A stretch of 64,000 bases of DNA, from contig NC_092593.1 in NCBI RefSeq assembly GCF_047663525.1, positions 18,005,501 to 18,069,500 on the forward strand, given 5' to 3'. Each line of letters opens with the position of its first letter. The first letter of the stretch is position 1. The notes under the pieces were generated by a model that was not told where the DNA came from, did no database searches, and saw only the letters and a list, made by a program, of their open reading frames with translations. A program made the translations under genes and the position numbers. The DNA comes from Anas platyrhynchos (Eukaryota > Chordata > Aves > Anseriformes > Anatidae). Of this stretch, positions 53,490-64,000 are shown one piece after another.

Positions 53490-53724
53490 TACCATGTTAC
53501 ATTCTGATTTTATTTTTTTCTATCCAACAGGTGTTAAATGTGCCAAAACATGTATTAGCACAACATCTGCTAATATACAATATAAAAAATGGATGTAAAC
53601 ATCAAGTTTTTAACTTCAGAGTTCCTGCTATCAATCCACCTAAAAACTACATAACCAAGGCAATGTTATCATTGCATTCTCCCAGAGATGTATCAGATGC
53701 CTTAGCATGCTCTGAAGAGCTCAT
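53490..53724 (-). other. FAP: FAP 3' UTR (end approximate)
   Basis: Follows the FAP stop. AATAAA on the minus strand at 53513-53508 is a plausible polyadenylation signal giving a UTR of about 230 bases. Other signals further down are possible. Confidence 0.45.
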
Positions 53725-63302
<9,578 letters not shown>

Positions 63303-64000
63303 CTGTGGAAAAGAAAATCACAGAAATTAATGCATTATTGCAAACCAAGATTACTAGTATTTTAGCCAATTAGTAAAAAAAAAATTTTCACTTTTTTTGA
63401 AACATCACAGCAATTTGATCAAACTGACAATCAGTGTAGCATGTCAGATTTCTACAAAGCATCAGTTATTCAACTCAAAGACATTCAGAGGAAACGAAGA
63501 TTTTTTCTTTAAAGAATAAACATTGCTGAAATTAACACTTTCTTAATAATTTTTGTTCCAGAGGAACAACTAGCTTCATGTAAAAGAAGTTGTTTTTTCT
63601 TATACTTAATATTCACCTTGGTACACTGTCCAGACCCTCTCTTTAACTTAAACATCATACATAAGCAAAAGACAACATTGGTTCAAGAGCAAGAGATAAA
63701 ATATCTTCAGATACATCCCAGAAAATGTATAAGCAGCTGATAGCATTTTTTTTACAAAGGCAACCACAAATGACAGACAATACTTAAAATGTCCAGTACA
63801 ATATGGGTGGGACAAAGTTAGATAAGCCAAAAAATGATTCAGATTTGTAAAATTACTGTCTTAACCCATGGGGTTCCTCCTACAGTAAAAGCTCCTCCAA
63901 GGTTTCCCACTAGAGTATACGATTGTTTCTAAAAATCATTCATTTTAAACCATGTGTTAGATCAGTAAGATGGAATGCAATTCATTTAACTGAATAAAAA
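63303..64000 (-). other. FAP: FAP intron 20 (partial)
   Basis: I searched for the VYGGPCSQ / DGRGTAFQGD exon and did not find it, so FAP exon 20 is beyond the window end. Confidence 0.6.

Noticed and set aside
63611-63625. TGGTACACTG stretch as a possible FAP exon 20 fragment
   Set aside because: No VYGGPCSQ or DGRG motif in any frame and no matching splice sites. The exon is taken to lie outside the window.

Overview
The window is vertebrate nuclear DNA, almost certainly from a bird. Short exons with GT/AG borders are scattered through AT-rich introns. The interspersed repeats are CR1 LINEs with the typical avian (ATTCTATG)n tails, plus a solo LTR of the ERVL type found in many birds. The hormone sequences are avian: the glucagon has Thr16 and Ser28 (the form reported for duck and ostrich; chicken has Ser16), and the GLP-1 matches the chicken peptide. 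Thr16 argues against chicken, but I do not name a species.

Three genes lie head to tail, all on the minus strand, in the conserved vertebrate order DPP4 - GCG - FAP. DPP4 (dipeptidyl peptidase 4) occupies 27905 down to 1620. Nineteen exons (1-19) can be placed and join in frame for 536 complete codons. The exons for the catalytic domain lie beyond position 1. GCG (proglucagon) runs from a TATA-driven non-coding exon near 45083 to its stop at 33700-33702. It has seven exons and encodes 206 residues: signal peptide, glucagon, GLP-1, GLP-2 and an avian in-frame 54-bp exon between the glucagon and GLP-1 exons. FAP (fibroblast activation protein) contributes its last six exons (63302 down to 53725), carrying the catalytic Ser, Asp and His.

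Functionally, DPP4 and FAP are tandem paralogous serine peptidases flanking the gene for the incretin/glucagon hormones. DPP4 is the enzyme that trims GLP-1 and GLP-2 after their second residue, so the enzyme and its substrates are neighbours.

By region: 1-27905 is DPP4 with three plus-strand CR1 fragments, two of them nearly identical. 27600-28200 is a CpG island promoter. 28.2-33.2 kb is intergenic with an (AT)n tract. 33.2-45.1 kb is GCG with one CR1. 45.3-53.5 kb is intergenic and holds a degraded CR1 and a 577-bp solo LTR with a visible 5-bp target duplication. 53.5-64 kb is the 3' half of FAP with a degraded 1-kb CR1 and an older one.

The most notable observations are a Tyr in place of the usual first His of GLP-2, a stop codon immediately after the GLP-1 exon donor that would create a GLP-2-less proglucagon, a DPP4 propeller that reads as a mosaic of DPP4- and FAP-like segments, and a perfect 19-bp hairpin between GCG and FAP. 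I found no prokaryotic feature, CRISPR array, rRNA or tRNA, and no evidence for an unknown multi-gene system.
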